DNA from: Alkalihalobacillus sp. AL-G
Lineage (GTDB): Bacteria > Bacillota > Bacilli > Bacillales > Fictibacillaceae
Length of the DNA: 64,000 nucleotides
Assembly: GCF_030643805.1 (NCBI RefSeq)
Contig: NZ_CP094656.1
Location: 2,790,001-2,854,000 of the forward strand
Direction: 5' to 3'
The notes under the pieces were generated by a model, which was given only the letters and a program-made list of their open reading frames with translations, had not been told where the DNA came from and searched no databases. Position numbers and translations under genes: made by a program. Shown piece by piece: positions 1 to 8,382 of this stretch (the stretch's first letter is position 1; each line of letters opens with the position of its first letter).

Positions 1-43
1 ATAGGTGCTGCTTCGACTTATCCAGTATTTTTACTTAGCTTTG

Positions 44-691
44 TCATTTTTTGTTAATACTGACTGCCATTCCATCTCCTACAGGCAAGATCGTCGTATG
101 ATAGTTCGTGTGTTCTATTAGAAATTCGTTATAGCTTCGAATTTTATGTGTCAGTTTTCGAAAACGTCTTGAATTGATGTCTTCATCCTGCTTTGAAACG
201 AATCCTCTAAATAAAACATTGTCGCTAATAATTACACCACCAGGCGTCAACATCTTTTCAAACGCTGTAAAAAATCGTTCATATTGTCCTTTTGCGGCAT
301 CGATAAAAATAAAATCGTAAGGACCTTTTCCCCCAACTTCTTCTATAAGCTCGAGGGCATCCCCTTCCAACACAGTGATATTCTCAGTTAAGCCGCATTT
401 CAGTATATTGTCGACCGCTTTAGTATAACGTTCGTGATCACGTTCAATTGTGACCAGCTGACTTTCTTTTAGAGCATGAATGATACGAACTGCTGAATAT
501 CCGATTGCCGTACCAATCTCTAGGATTTGTTTAGGTTTGTGTATACGTAATACTTGCAATAGAGCTTCCATTCCAATCAAGTCCATAATTGGAACACTGT
601 TTTCTCGTGCTTCGATCTCTATCTGTTCAATTTCCGGTGAACGGTTAGGAATCAAGCCTTCTAAGTAATGCTTCATCTCATCTGTTACCAT
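44..691 (-). CDS. yrrM: O-methyltransferase, YrrM type
   Basis: A class I SAM-dependent O-methyltransferase of 215 residues. The SAM-binding motif EIGTAIGYSA lies near residues 58-67. The segment FIDAAKGQY holds the acidic residue that binds metal in this family. In B. subtilis the homologue modifies the 5-hydroxyuridine of tRNA position 34 (TrmR activity); that role here is inferred from homology and synteny. The ATG at 691 is preferred because AAGGAGG lies six bases upstream; an upstream in-frame start has no ribosome binding site. The gene follows mltG, separated by a terminator, as in B. subtilis. Confidence 0.9.
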   Translation of the reverse strand: MVTDEMKHYLEGLIPNRSPEIEQIEIEARENSVPIMDLIGMEALLQVLRIHKPKQILEIGTAIGYSAVRIIHALKESQLVTIERDHERYTKAVDNILKCGLTENITVLEGDALELIEEVGGKGPYDFIFIDAAKGQYERFFTAFEKMLTPGGVIISDNVLFRGFVSKQDEDINSRRFRKLTHKIRSYNEFLIEHTNYHTTILPVGDGMAVSINKK

Positions 692-773
692 GGAAGCCCT
701 CCTTAACCCGATATATTTTACCACAATAATAGTGCATATTCAAAAGGTATAAAAATTTAGCACGTCCAAAATC

Positions 774-812
774 TCAAAAAGGGGGGATGCGAGTGGTCAA
801 CATTCCCCCCCT
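774..812 (-). terminator. Rho-independent terminator after mltG
   Basis: On the minus strand a G-rich arm pairs with CATCCCCCC and is followed by a run of five T. It lies just past the mltG stop and separates that gene from yrrM. Confidence 0.85.
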
Positions 813-829
813 TGAAAATCAATCAAGGA

Positions 830-1975
830 CTATCCGTTATTCTTTTTAGCGAGTTCACGCCACTCATGAATGTACTTTTCTTTCACCTTATTATGTTCTT
901 CTAGTGTCTTCCTATACAGCACCTCACCATTTGGACGTGCAAAGAAAAAGTAATAAGGATTTTCTTTTGGATTCACCGCTGCATTAATCGCTGATTCTCC
1001 CGGAGAAGCAATCGGCCCTATCGGAAGCCCTGGTGTAGTATACGTATTATAAGGCGAATCCTCTTCGGTGTCGTTATAAGTAACGATGACTTTCGATTCT
1101 TGCTGCGCATAGGTCACCGTAACATCGGATTGAAGGTAAGGTATGTGTTCACTACCTAATCGATTATAAAACACTCCCGATACTAGGAATCGATCTTCCT
1201 TCTTTTTAGATTCTTCCTCAATGATCGATGCAAGAGTCAAAATCTCATGTATCGAATAACCGCTTTCTTGTATACCAGCTTGATAGCTAGCAACAACGGA
1301 ATTCATCTTCTTGACCATCGTTTCTATGATAGACTCTAGCGAAGGATCTTCTTTATAAAATTCATACGTGGCAGGGAATAAGTAACCTTCTAATGGCCAC
1401 ATTATCTTTTCATCCAACACTTTGTCAGATAGAACTGGATATTTTGCCATTAAACCTTTAATGTATTCATCATCCTGCAATTTATTCAGAACTTCTTCCT
1501 CTGTATAGTCTGTTTGTTCTGAAATTTTCTTTGCAACTTGCGGAATACGAAGTCCTTCCGGAATTTGAACAGTAAATTCTGCCTCTTTATAGACTTTACC
1601 TTCTTTTAGTGCGGAAATAACATCTGTCATTTCCATAGATTTATTCAAATCATAGTTGCCAGCTTGAAAGTCATTATCATTTTTATATTTGACGTAATAC
1701 TTAAAGACTAGTGCACTCTTAATTACGCCGTTATCTTCAAGTCGCTTAGCAATTTCACTTGTAGATGTTCCGATAGGTATTTTCACTTCTATACTTTCTT
1801 TGTTACCTGGGTCCATCGGTTCTAATGCCCCTTTGACATACACGTATCCACCGATCCCTGTCCCTAGGATAGCAAGTACTAGTAAGCTAAACACTACTAT
1901 AACAATTCTCCGAACGACTTTAGCTTCCTGATGACGTCGTTGAATCGTCTCTTGATCAATATTTGGTTGAAGCAC
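830..1975 (-). CDS. mltG: Endolytic peptidoglycan transglycosylase MltG
   Basis: A 381-residue YceG/MltG protein. A short basic cytoplasmic tail is followed by one membrane segment at about residues 25-47. The extracytoplasmic YceG domain contains the LASIIEEES motif with the catalytic Glu. The family cleaves nascent glycan strands inside the chain and sets their length, acting with the penicillin-binding proteins at the outer face of the membrane. The start is a GTG behind GAAGGGGG. The neighbours ireB-ruvX-yrzB upstream and yrrM downstream match B. subtilis, where it is called yrrL. Confidence 0.95.
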   Translation of the reverse strand: MLQPNIDQETIQRRHQEAKVVRRIVIVVFSLLVLAILGTGIGGYVYVKGALEPMDPGNKESIEVKIPIGTSTSEIAKRLEDNGVIKSALVFKYYVKYKNDNDFQAGNYDLNKSMEMTDVISALKEGKVYKEAEFTVQIPEGLRIPQVAKKISEQTDYTEEEVLNKLQDDEYIKGLMAKYPVLSDKVLDEKIMWPLEGYLFPATYEFYKEDPSLESIIETMVKKMNSVVASYQAGIQESGYSIHEILTLASIIEEESKKKEDRFLVSGVFYNRLGSEHIPYLQSDVTVTYAQQESKVIVTYNDTEEDSPYNTYTTPGLPIGPIASPGESAINAAVNPKENPYYFFFARPNGEVLYRKTLEEHNKVKEKYIHEWRELAKKNNG

Positions 1976-2156
1976 AAATGATCCCCCTTCCTCTCATCTG
2001 TTCTATTATAACGATAACGCCTTAAATTTTCAGCTAAAATTCAACATTTTTTGTATTTCAATCGAAATTGGAGTGGGTTACGTGACCCCTATGATGAACT
2101 CAATCTGCATTTTTCGCACGTCAAGCGAACCAATTTCTCCTATAATGCCCCGTGAA

Positions 2157-2199
2157 CAAAAAAAGAGAGAGGATGGCTCAGAAGAGCTATCCTCTCTTT
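2157..2199 (-). terminator. Terminator after the DUF1292 gene
   Basis: On the minus strand the arm GAGAGGATAGCTC pairs with GAGCCATCCTCTC around a TTCT loop, followed by a T-rich run. It ends the ireB-ruvX-DUF1292 transcript. Confidence 0.85.
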
Positions 2200-2215
2200 C
2201 ATGTTACATATCCTC

Positions 2216-2512
2216 TTACAGTTCTTCTGAATCTTGGAAGGTGTTAATCATTTCCTCAATCATTTCCCATTCCTGATCTGTTTCGATCGGGAATAATTCA
2301 ATATCGTCATCTTTTTCGCCTTTGTCTTCATAACGGAATGCGAAAACTTCTACTTCCTCATCGTCTTCTGCTTCCCCGTTGTCGCCAACAGGAACAAGGA
2401 CCATATACGAATGACCAGATTCATCTACATCGAACGTAAATAATACCTCGAATAGATGCTCTTCACCATTTTCATCTGGAATAATAATCCGTTCTTTTTC
2501 TTCTTCTGTCAT
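2216..2512 (-). CDS. yrzB: DUF1292 protein, YrzB type
   Basis: A small, very acidic protein of 98 residues belonging to DUF1292 (UPF0473). The molecular function is not known. The conserved pattern is an alternating beta-strand domain, visible here as HLFEVLFTFDVDESGHSY and later EVFAFRY. It follows ruvX by 22 bases, and the order ireB-ruvX-yrzB is conserved across Firmicutes. That conservation suggests coexpression but not a role. A strong terminator follows. Confidence 0.9.
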   Translation of the reverse strand: MTEEEKERIIIPDENGEEHLFEVLFTFDVDESGHSYMVLVPVGDNGEAEDDEEVEVFAFRYEDKGEKDDDIELFPIETDQEWEMIEEMINTFQDSEEL

Positions 2513-2534
2513 TTTTTATTACACCTACTTTTCC

Positions 2535-2954
2535 TCATTTGTTTGCCGGACTATCTAAATAGCCTTGTAAAATGAGCACAGCAGCCATTTTATCAATGAC
2601 TCCTTTGCGCTTTTTCCGGCTTACATCAGCTTCAATAAGCATCCGTTGTGCTGCAGCTGTCGTTAATCGTTCATCCCATAAAACAGTCGGTACGTTTAAT
2701 GTTTCCTCGATACTGCCAGCAAATTCTTGGCACATTTCTCCACTCGGTCCCACCGTGCCGTTCATATTTTTCGGAAACCCGACGACAATTTTTGTAATGT
2801 CATTTTTAGTTACAAGATCACGGATATAGGACAGGTCGTCACTTAGATTCCCTTTTCTTTTATACGTCTCAAGGCCCTGTGCTGTCCAACCCAATCCATC
2901 ACTGACAGCAATCCCGATCGTTTTCGTACCAACATCCAACCCTAATGTTCGCAT
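2535..2954 (-). CDS. ruvX: Putative Holliday junction resolvase RuvX/YqgF
   Basis: A 139-residue RNase H-like fold protein. The N-terminal [15 protein letters not shown] carries the first catalytic Asp, and WDERLTT carries the conserved Glu region. The family has been linked both to Holliday junction resolution and to maturation of the 16S rRNA 5' end, and the sequence does not decide between them. It lies 9 bases downstream of ireB and 22 bases upstream of yrzB, in one transcription unit. Confidence 0.93.
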   Translation of the reverse strand: MRTLGLDVGTKTIGIAVSDGLGWTAQGLETYKRKGNLSDDLSYIRDLVTKNDITKIVVGFPKNMNGTVGPSGEMCQEFAGSIEETLNVPTVLWDERLTTAAAQRMLIEADVSRKKRKGVIDKMAAVLILQGYLDSPANK

Positions 2955-2963
2955 CGATTCTGT

Positions 2964-3236
2964 TTACCGTTCTCTTTCCTGGTGCTGAACTAAATACGAT
3001 TTCACGAGTTCTTCGATTAGCTCATCCCGTTCAAGCTTACGGATCATACTTCTCGCATCATTATGACGCGGAATATAAGCTGGATCTCCAGATAACAGAT
3101 ACCCGACGATTTGATTAATCGGATTGTACCCTTTTTCCTGTAATGATTCATAAACCGATAACAACACATGTTTGACGTTGGTATCCATCGAGTCATCATG
3201 AAAATTGAATTTTACTGTTTTGTCCATTGAGCTCAT
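2964..3236 (-). CDS. ireB: IreB family regulatory phosphoprotein
   Basis: A 90-residue DUF965/UPF0297 protein (YrzL in B. subtilis). In Enterococcus the homologue IreB is phosphorylated on N-terminal threonines by the PASTA kinase IreK and affects cephalosporin resistance. Here the N terminus has a Thr in DKTVKFNF and another in MDTNVK. The start ATG has AGAGGTG eight bases upstream. It is the first gene of ireB-ruvX-yrzB and lies downstream of alaS across a 210-base gap that contains a family C repeat. Confidence 0.92.
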   Translation of the reverse strand: MSSMDKTVKFNFHDDSMDTNVKHVLLSVYESLQEKGYNPINQIVGYLLSGDPAYIPRHNDARSMIRKLERDELIEELVKSYLVQHQERER

Positions 3237-3267
3237 CTTGACACCTCTCTTTATCGTATAAAGAATA

Positions 3268-3320
3268 CTTGGCTAATGCCAAGCTTTAGCGCAGTCATTT
3301 GGCATAGTTGCACTTATACT
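3268..3320 (+). repeat. Family C intergenic repeat, copy C1
   Basis: A small hairpin, CTTGGC-TAAT-GCCAAG, at 3268-3283 is followed by GTTGCACTTATACT at 3307-3320. The same two parts occur near 22079 and, diverged, near 14708. This copy lacks the second hairpin. The rest of the 3237-3446 gap shows no gene. Confidence 0.6.
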
Positions 3321-3446
3321 TGGGACTTGAACTTTTCCGCAACGTCGATTATCGATAATTCACCCGACTGAAAAGTTATACGTTCCTAATGTGTAAATTA
3401 GTCAGTCCACGCTTTTCTATCTCCATTGTACAATACGTATCCTTGT

Positions 3447-6083
3447 TTAGGAAATGGATTTGACCCATTCGTAAACATAATTTAATGCTTCGTCAAGTTG
3501 TTCCGGATTTTTACCACCTGCCTGTGCCATATCGGGACGGCCTCCACCGCCACCGCCACAACGTCCAGCAACTTCTTTCACGAGTTTTCCTGCATGATAG
3601 CCTTCTTTAGTTAAGTCTGCCGTTACCCCTGCAACAATATTCACTTTATCATTTTGTGCTGAGCCGAGGACAATAATCCCGGTTCCAATCTTATTTTTCA
3701 AATCGTCAACGATGGATCGGAGGTTGTTCATATCGCTCGCAGAAACTTTCTTTGCCAAAACCTTGACACCAGCGACTTCCTTGATCGCATCGGTTAGTTG
3801 TCCTGCTTCAATGTTAGCGAGCTTAGCTTTCAATGACTCATTTTCACGTTGTAGTTCCCGTAATTGTCCTTGAAGACCTTCCACTTTTAATGGTACATCC
3901 TTCAGGTTCGTTTTCAACATTGCAGCAGAGTCCTTTAAAATTTGAACTTGTCCGTTCAAATGGCGGTACGCTCCTTCACTCGTTACAGCTTCGATTCGGC
4001 GTGTACCAGCACCGATGCCTGATTCTGCTACAATTTTGAACAGACCAATTTCTGCCGTATTTTCCACATGACAACCCCCGCACAGCTCAAGGCTGTAACC
4101 TCCAACTTGAACAACTCGGACGATGCTTCCGTATTTTTCACCAAAGAGTGCCATTGCACCCATCGCTTTCGCTTCTTCAATCGGTTTAACCATTTTGTCA
4201 ACCGGAATATGGCTCCATATTTTTTCATTGACGATCGCTTCAATTTGATCCAATTCCTCAGATGTTATCTGGTTGAAATGTGAAAAGTCAAAGCGTAAAC
4301 GATCAGGAGCTACTAAAGAACCTGCCTGATTGACATGCTTACCGAGCACATCCTTCAACGCCTGATGTAAAAGGTGTGTTGCAGTATGATTTTTGATGAC
4401 ACCAGCTCGATTTTCTTCGTGGACAAGTGCTTCAATTTTATCATTAACGCTTAGAGTCCCGCTCTCGATAACGACCGTATGGAGATGTTGACCATTCGGG
4501 GCCTTCTGAACATCCTTAACGGTAGCCCTTACCTGTTCATTCTTAAGTACGCCCATGTCGGCGATTTGCCCACCACTTTCTGCATAGAATGGCGTCTTTT
4601 CTAAGATGACGATTACCTCCTCACCTTCTTTTGCCCGCTCAATCGTTGCATTTCCTTTTACAATGACACTGACTGATGTCGTCTGCTTCAGGTTCTCATA
4701 CCCAGAAAATTCACTTTGAGCATGAATGTCACTTAAAACGCCCGTTTGTACTTGCATTGAATCAAAGTCCTGACGTGCAGCCCGAGCACGTTCCCTTTGT
4801 CCTATCATTTCAGCCTCAAACCCGGCAAGGTCAACAGTCATTCCTTCATCCTCAACATATTCCTCTGTAAGCTCAAAAGGAAAACCGTATGTATCATACA
4901 GTTTGAAGGCATCTTTCCCTGTGATGCTTTGGCTGCCTGATGCTTTTTCTTTCTTGATGATCTCAGATAGAATCGAAAGCCCTTCATTTATCGTCTCATG
5001 AAAACGTTCCTCCTCATTCTTCACAACCTTCTGGATAAACGGGACGTTCTCCTGTACGTTCGGATAAAAAGCTTTCATAATGTCGGCAACAATAGGGACC
5101 AGCTCGAACATGAACGGTTTGTTTATGCCGATTTGTTTAGCAAAACGGATTGCACGGCGAATTAAACGTCTTAGAACGTAGCCACGACCTTCATTAGAAG
5201 GGACTGCACCATCAGAAATAGCAAACGAAACAGTCCGAATGTGGTCTGCGATTACTTTAAATGCAGTGTCAACCTGAGGGTTTTCACCATATCGGTAGCC
5301 AGAAATCTTCGCCGTTTCATTAATTGTCGGCATAAACAGGTCTGTTTCATAGTTGGTCGGTGCGTCCTGGAGAACACAAAGAACGCGCTCCAGACCCATT
5401 CCTGTATCAATGTTTTTCTTTGGAAGCGGTGTATAGCTCCCGTCCGGATTATGATTGTATTGTGAAAAGACGAGGTTCCAGATTTCAAGATATCGTTCAT
5501 TTTCACCACCAGGGAAAAGCTCTGGATCGTTCGGGTCATCTCCGTATTTTTCACCACGATCAAAAAAGATCTCTGTATTCGGGCCACTCGGACCTTCTCC
5601 GATATCCCAGAAGTTTTCCTCAAGACGAATGATCCGTTCCTTTGGCAACCCGATTTCGTTATGCCAAATATCATAGGCTTCATCATCTTCAGGATGAATC
5701 GTCACCGACAATTTTTCAGGCTCGATTCCAAGCCATTTTTCATCGGTTAAAAATTCCCATGCCCAGTGAATCGATTCCTTTTTGAAATAGTCTCCTATCG
5801 AGAAGTTTCCGAGCATCTCAAAAAATGTATGGTGGCGAGCAGTTTTACCTACGTTTTCAATATCGTTTGTACGGATCGATTTTTGTGCATTTACGATACG
5901 AGGATTTTCAGGTACAACCCTTCCATCAAAATATTTTTTTAATGTTGCAACACCACTGTTGATCCAGAGTAGTGTCGGGTCCTCATGTGGGACGAGCGAA
6001 GCGCTAGGCTCTACACTGTGCCCTTTTTCTTTAAAAAAGTCCAGAAACATTTGTCTAACTTGTGCTGAATTCAGTTTGTTCAT
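3447..6083 (-). CDS. alaS: Alanyl-tRNA synthetase
   Basis: An 878-residue class II synthetase that charges tRNA-Ala. The catalytic domain is followed by the editing domain with the zinc-binding motif [11 protein letters not shown] and, further on, CGGCHVE. The C-terminal DHHA1 domain contains a run of six glycines. The ATG at 6083 sits behind GGAGGGAAAGGGAA; a start 24 bases upstream is unlikely. Expression is controlled by an alanine-type T-box leader about 110 bases upstream. The 3' neighbours ireB-ruvX-yrzB are as in B. subtilis. Confidence 0.97.
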   Translation of the reverse strand: MNKLNSAQVRQMFLDFFKEKGHSVEPSASLVPHEDPTLLWINSGVATLKKYFDGRVVPENPRIVNAQKSIRTNDIENVGKTARHHTFFEMLGNFSIGDYFKKESIHWAWEFLTDEKWLGIEPEKLSVTIHPEDDEAYDIWHNEIGLPKERIIRLEENFWDIGEGPSGPNTEIFFDRGEKYGDDPNDPELFPGGENERYLEIWNLVFSQYNHNPDGSYTPLPKKNIDTGMGLERVLCVLQDAPTNYETDLFMPTINETAKISGYRYGENPQVDTAFKVIADHIRTVSFAISDGAVPSNEGRGYVLRRLIRRAIRFAKQIGINKPFMFELVPIVADIMKAFYPNVQENVPFIQKVVKNEEERFHETINEGLSILSEIIKKEKASGSQSITGKDAFKLYDTYGFPFELTEEYVEDEGMTVDLAGFEAEMIGQRERARAARQDFDSMQVQTGVLSDIHAQSEFSGYENLKQTTSVSVIVKGNATIERAKEGEEVIVILEKTPFYAESGGQIADMGVLKNEQVRATVKDVQKAPNGQHLHTVVIESGTLSVNDKIEALVHEENRAGVIKNHTATHLLHQALKDVLGKHVNQAGSLVAPDRLRFDFSHFNQITSEELDQIEAIVNEKIWSHIPVDKMVKPIEEAKAMGAMALFGEKYGSIVRVVQVGGYSLELCGGCHVENTAEIGLFKIVAESGIGAGTRRIEAVTSEGAYRHLNGQVQILKDSAAMLKTNLKDVPLKVEGLQGQLRELQRENESLKAKLANIEAGQLTDAIKEVAGVKVLAKKVSASDMNNLRSIVDDLKNKIGTGIIVLGSAQNDKVNIVAGVTADLTKEGYHAGKLVKEVAGRCGGGGGGRPDMAQAGGKNPEQLDEALNYVYEWVKSIS

Positions 6084-6149
6084 TTCCCTTTCCCTCCAAC
6101 AAATCATCGTTTTAAAAGAAAACTTTGCAATGGCGCAGGCTACGCTATA

Positions 6150-6190
6150 GTCGTACTTTCACTAAGGAAAGCAATGACACTTTCCTTATG
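6150..6190 (-). repeat. Family C-like hairpin in the alaS 5' UTR, copy C5
   Basis: A perfect 9-bp hairpin has arms TAAGGAAAG (6163-6171) and CTTTCCTTA (6180-6188). It is preceded on the plus strand by GTACTTTCAC. It lies between the T-box terminator and the alaS start, so it is transcribed only when the T-box reads through. The resemblance to the other family C copies is partial. Confidence 0.45.
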
Positions 6191-6195
6191 GAAAA

Positions 6196-6478
6196 CACAA
6201 AAAACCCTCAGTCCACAACAGGGACGAGAGTTATATCACGCGGTACCACCCTGGTTACAGATACGTCGTTGTATCCATCACCTCAAACACAATAACGGTG
6301 TGCAGTCCGGCAGGGTTTGCCTGCATTCCGGAGTAGCGTTCAGTCAATCTTCATACAGAACCCCTTTCAGCTATCGGGACCCCTCTCTGTAAGTATGGGC
6401 TTGGACTTACTCGCTCCATCAACATATTCGCGATATTCCTCTATAGTGTTTGTTCGAAAACTTCCTCTTACATGCTTT
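6196..6478 (-). promoter_or_regulatory. T-box leader of alaS, alanine specifier GCT
   Basis: The T-box sequence GGGTGGTACCGCG is at 6239-6251. Stem I shows the conserved AGTA, the distal ACAGAGAGG loop, and a specifier loop reading CTGAAC-GCT-A. GCT (6335-6337) is an alanine codon, matching the downstream gene. Uncharged tRNA-Ala is expected to stabilise the antiterminator and let transcription into alaS. The terminator is at 6199-6230 and the promoter is at 6484-6513. Confidence 0.93.
6199..6230 (-). terminator. Conditional terminator of the alaS T-box
   Basis: On the minus strand CTCTCGTCCC pairs imperfectly with GGACTGAGGG and is followed by TTTTTT. It is the terminator competing with the T-box antiterminator. 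Confidence 0.85.
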
Positions 6479-6483
6479 CGCTT

Positions 6484-6513
6484 ATTATAGCCGTTTTTAT
6501 GAAACAATGTCAA
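6484..6513 (-). promoter_or_regulatory. SigA promoter of alaS
   Basis: The -35 box TTGACA (6508-6513) and -10 box TATAAT (6484-6489) are both perfect, with an 18-base spacer. The -35 box overlaps the stop codon of the upstream transporter gene, so the promoter is wedged directly against that reading frame. Confidence 0.9.
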
Positions 6514-7574
6514 ACACTTCTGAAATGATTTTTGGCATGGAGAAACATGACTTTTCCTACTGCAAATAACGGAACCGCAACGATTAATCCGACAATGCCA
6601 CCGATCTCCCCTCCGACCAAAAGTGCAAAAATAATGCCGATCGGGTGGATGTGCAGGTTTTTCCCTACAATTAAAGGACCTAGAATATTCCCTTCAACAA
6701 ACTGCAACAACACCAATATCCCAATCACGATTAAAAGCGTATTGATCGAAACCGTTGCTGCAATAAGGGCAACAGGTACTGCACCGAGTATTGGTCCAAA
6801 GTATGGGATGAAATCGGTGATCCCGATAATGATACCTAATATGACAGGGTATGGGACTCCTGCTAACCAAAACGAAATGATCGCAAGTATTGACAAGATC
6901 AAGGCAACAGTCAATTGTCCACGAATATAGCTTCCCAATGATTTATCGATATCTGTTACCAGCTTCTTGCCGGGTTCCCTCCACTTTTTCGGTGTCATTC
7001 CCCATATAAGCTTATATATGAGCTCAATATCTTTTAACATATAGAAAACGAGAAAAGGAATGACAACCCATGTGAACAGATGACTCCAAAAACTTTTTAA
7101 ACCATTTATAATCGCTAAGATCAAGGAATGGATGTAGTTTTCAACTGAACCAAGCATGTTTTCAAATTCCGTATGCACGGTTTCAGGCAAGTGGTCGGTG
7201 TGCTCATAGAATTCACTGATCCAATGCTGATATGTTTCAGATAATACCGGAAGCTGTTCACCTAAGTCTTTTAATTGAGTAACCAAATAGGGAACACTTT
7301 TTACAACAATCAACCCGACCCCGACAAAAAAGGCAATATAGATGATCAATACCGCCAGTGAACGTGGTAACCCTCTTCTATGAAGTCCCTCGACTATCGG
7401 ATGAAGTAAATAAGTTATAAAGACAGCGATAAGAAAGGGGGCTAATAGTGAAAAGAAAAATTCAAGAACAGGATGCCAAAACGGACGGAGTTTTAATAGA
7501 ACAAGTCCACAGAGCAGGATGAGCAGAACCATTCCTAAGCGGACAAGTGATTCAACTGTGAATAGTTTTTTCAT
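6510..7574 (-). CDS. yrrI: AI-2E family transporter (UPF0118), YrrI type
   Basis: A polytopic membrane protein of 354 residues with about eight hydrophobic segments, including a pair near the N terminus and a long C-terminal set. It belongs to the AI-2E/UPF0118 family, whose members include exporters and Na+/H+ antiporters. The substrate here cannot be inferred. The start ATG follows GGTGGGG. Its position between yrzQ and alaS matches yrrI in B. subtilis. Confidence 0.88.
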   Translation of the reverse strand: MKKLFTVESLVRLGMVLLILLCGLVLLKLRPFWHPVLEFFFSLLAPFLIAVFITYLLHPIVEGLHRRGLPRSLAVLIIYIAFFVGVGLIVVKSVPYLVTQLKDLGEQLPVLSETYQHWISEFYEHTDHLPETVHTEFENMLGSVENYIHSLILAIINGLKSFWSHLFTWVVIPFLVFYMLKDIELIYKLIWGMTPKKWREPGKKLVTDIDKSLGSYIRGQLTVALILSILAIISFWLAGVPYPVILGIIIGITDFIPYFGPILGAVPVALIAATVSINTLLIVIGILVLLQFVEGNILGPLIVGKNLHIHPIGIIFALLVGGEIGGIVGLIVAVPLFAVGKVMFLHAKNHFRSV

Positions 7575-7607
7575 AAAACCCCACCGGCTCTAAATTCATT
7601 GTGATTA

Positions 7608-7754
7608 TTAATAAATCCAGCGAGCAATTTTCTTGCGAACTCTTTTTACTTTTCGACTTGATAGCCAATCATCGAGCTGACCGGCTTTCATATATCGTGT
7701 AAGGACATAAACACCGGCACAGGTTGTGAATAATGTTGTAAGTGTACGGTTCAT
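7608..7754 (-). CDS. yrzQ: Small basic protein, DUF3918/YrzQ type
   Basis: A short reading frame of 48 residues beginning MNRTLTTLFTTCAGVYVLTR. A hydrophobic N-terminal half (about residues 5-20) is followed by a strongly basic tail ending RKKIARWIY. An AAGGTGAACTAC ribosome binding region precedes the ATG. Its size, charge pattern and place between yrzR and the AI-2E transporter fit YrzQ of B. subtilis. The function is unknown; it may be a small membrane-associated protein. Confidence 0.75.
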   Translation of the reverse strand: MNRTLTTLFTTCAGVYVLTRYMKAGQLDDWLSSRKVKRVRKKIARWIY

Positions 7755-7775
7755 GTAGTTCACCTTCCAATCTTG

Positions 7776-7964
7776 TTACATCGGCATTTGTAAATCTTCA
7801 TCATCAAAAAGATCATCTAGCGAAGTAAGTGTTCCATCCTCTTCGACCTGGTTGAGGGTGAGTTTCCCCTCTACGGCCGTCAGTTCAATAAAACATCCCC
7901 AACAATAAAATTGATCGGCACCGATTTTTCCTAGATCCTTAGATTGACAATTGGGACATCTCAT
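7776..7964 (-). CDS. yrzR: Small zinc-ribbon protein, YrzR type
   Basis: A 62-residue protein with two cysteine pairs, CPNC and CWGC, about 16 residues apart. They probably form a zinc ribbon. The C-terminal half is acidic (DDLFDDEDLQMPM). GGAGGTGG lies upstream of both the ATG at 7964 and a TTG at 7967; either could be used. Position between recD2 and yrzQ matches yrzR. No function is known. Confidence 0.75.
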   Translation of the reverse strand: MRCPNCQSKDLGKIGADQFYCWGCFIELTAVEGKLTLNQVEEDGTLTSLDDLFDDEDLQMPM

Positions 7965-8077
7965 CAATCATTCCACCTCCTGAACGTATGGATTTTTGTT
8001 ATCCTTTTCGTGTCTAATAGGATGTCCCGATTTGATCAATTTTAAACAACATACTGGACTAGGAAGTAATTTCATGA

Positions 8078-8149
8078 TTTCGCAGTTAATTTTCCAGTTT
8101 CGCAGATTTTTTTTGATTTTCGCAGTTCTTTCCAGATTTTCGCAAATTA
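8078..8149. repeat. Family B tandem repeat, TTTCGCAG at 20-bp period (B1)
   Basis: The core CGCAG occurs at 8081, 8101 and 8121, with CGCAA at 8141, so the spacing is exactly 20 bp each time. The bases between cores are T-rich and only partly conserved (often TTTCCAGATTT). A second array is at 25292-25342. The flanking part of the 7968-8362 gap contains a terminator and a family A repeat and no convincing gene. Confidence 0.75.
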
Positions 8150-8191
8150 TTCTATATATGGCTGTGATTTTACCGTTGGTGAATTACAAAA

Positions 8192-8246
8192 TAAAAAAAT
8201 CGCAGTTTATCAGCCTGATTTAAATGCTGATAAAGCTGCGGTTTTT
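8192..8246 (-). terminator. Terminator after recD2
   Basis: The minus strand reads CGCAGC-TTTATCAGC, an 11-base loop, then GCTGATAAA-CTGCG and a run of seven T. It lies 117 bases past recD2, beyond a family A repeat. Confidence 0.85.
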
Positions 8247-8284
8247 GGTTTCAGATCACTTATTGGAGCTCGTCTTCAATAAAA

Positions 8285-8382
8285 GTTCAAAAAGTAAATG
8301 AATCAGATAAACAAATCAGAAGTTCGACTAATAACAATACGTCCTGTAAAAAGCCGAACCGACTAACGTCCTGTTAGCCCCG
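8285..8382. repeat. Family A repeat, copy A5
   Basis: It starts with GTTCAAAAAG (8285-8294), continues with an AGTTCGACTA segment, and ends in the mini-hairpin CTAACGTCCTGTTAG (8363-8377) followed by CCCCGG. It reaches into the 3' end of recD2, whose last codons LTGR-stop are made of this mini-hairpin. Confidence 0.7.

Noticed and set aside
2073-2276. 67-codon plus-strand reading frame overlapping the DUF1292 gene
   Set aside because: It spans the terminator and the 3' end of a conserved gene on the other strand.
6174-6392. 72-codon plus-strand reading frame over the alaS leader
   Set aside because: The sequence is fully explained by the T-box leader on the other strand.
8078-8149. Possible CRISPR array
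   Set aside because: The unit is only 20 bp with an 8-base conserved core, there are no unique spacers of constant length, and no cas genes are in the window.
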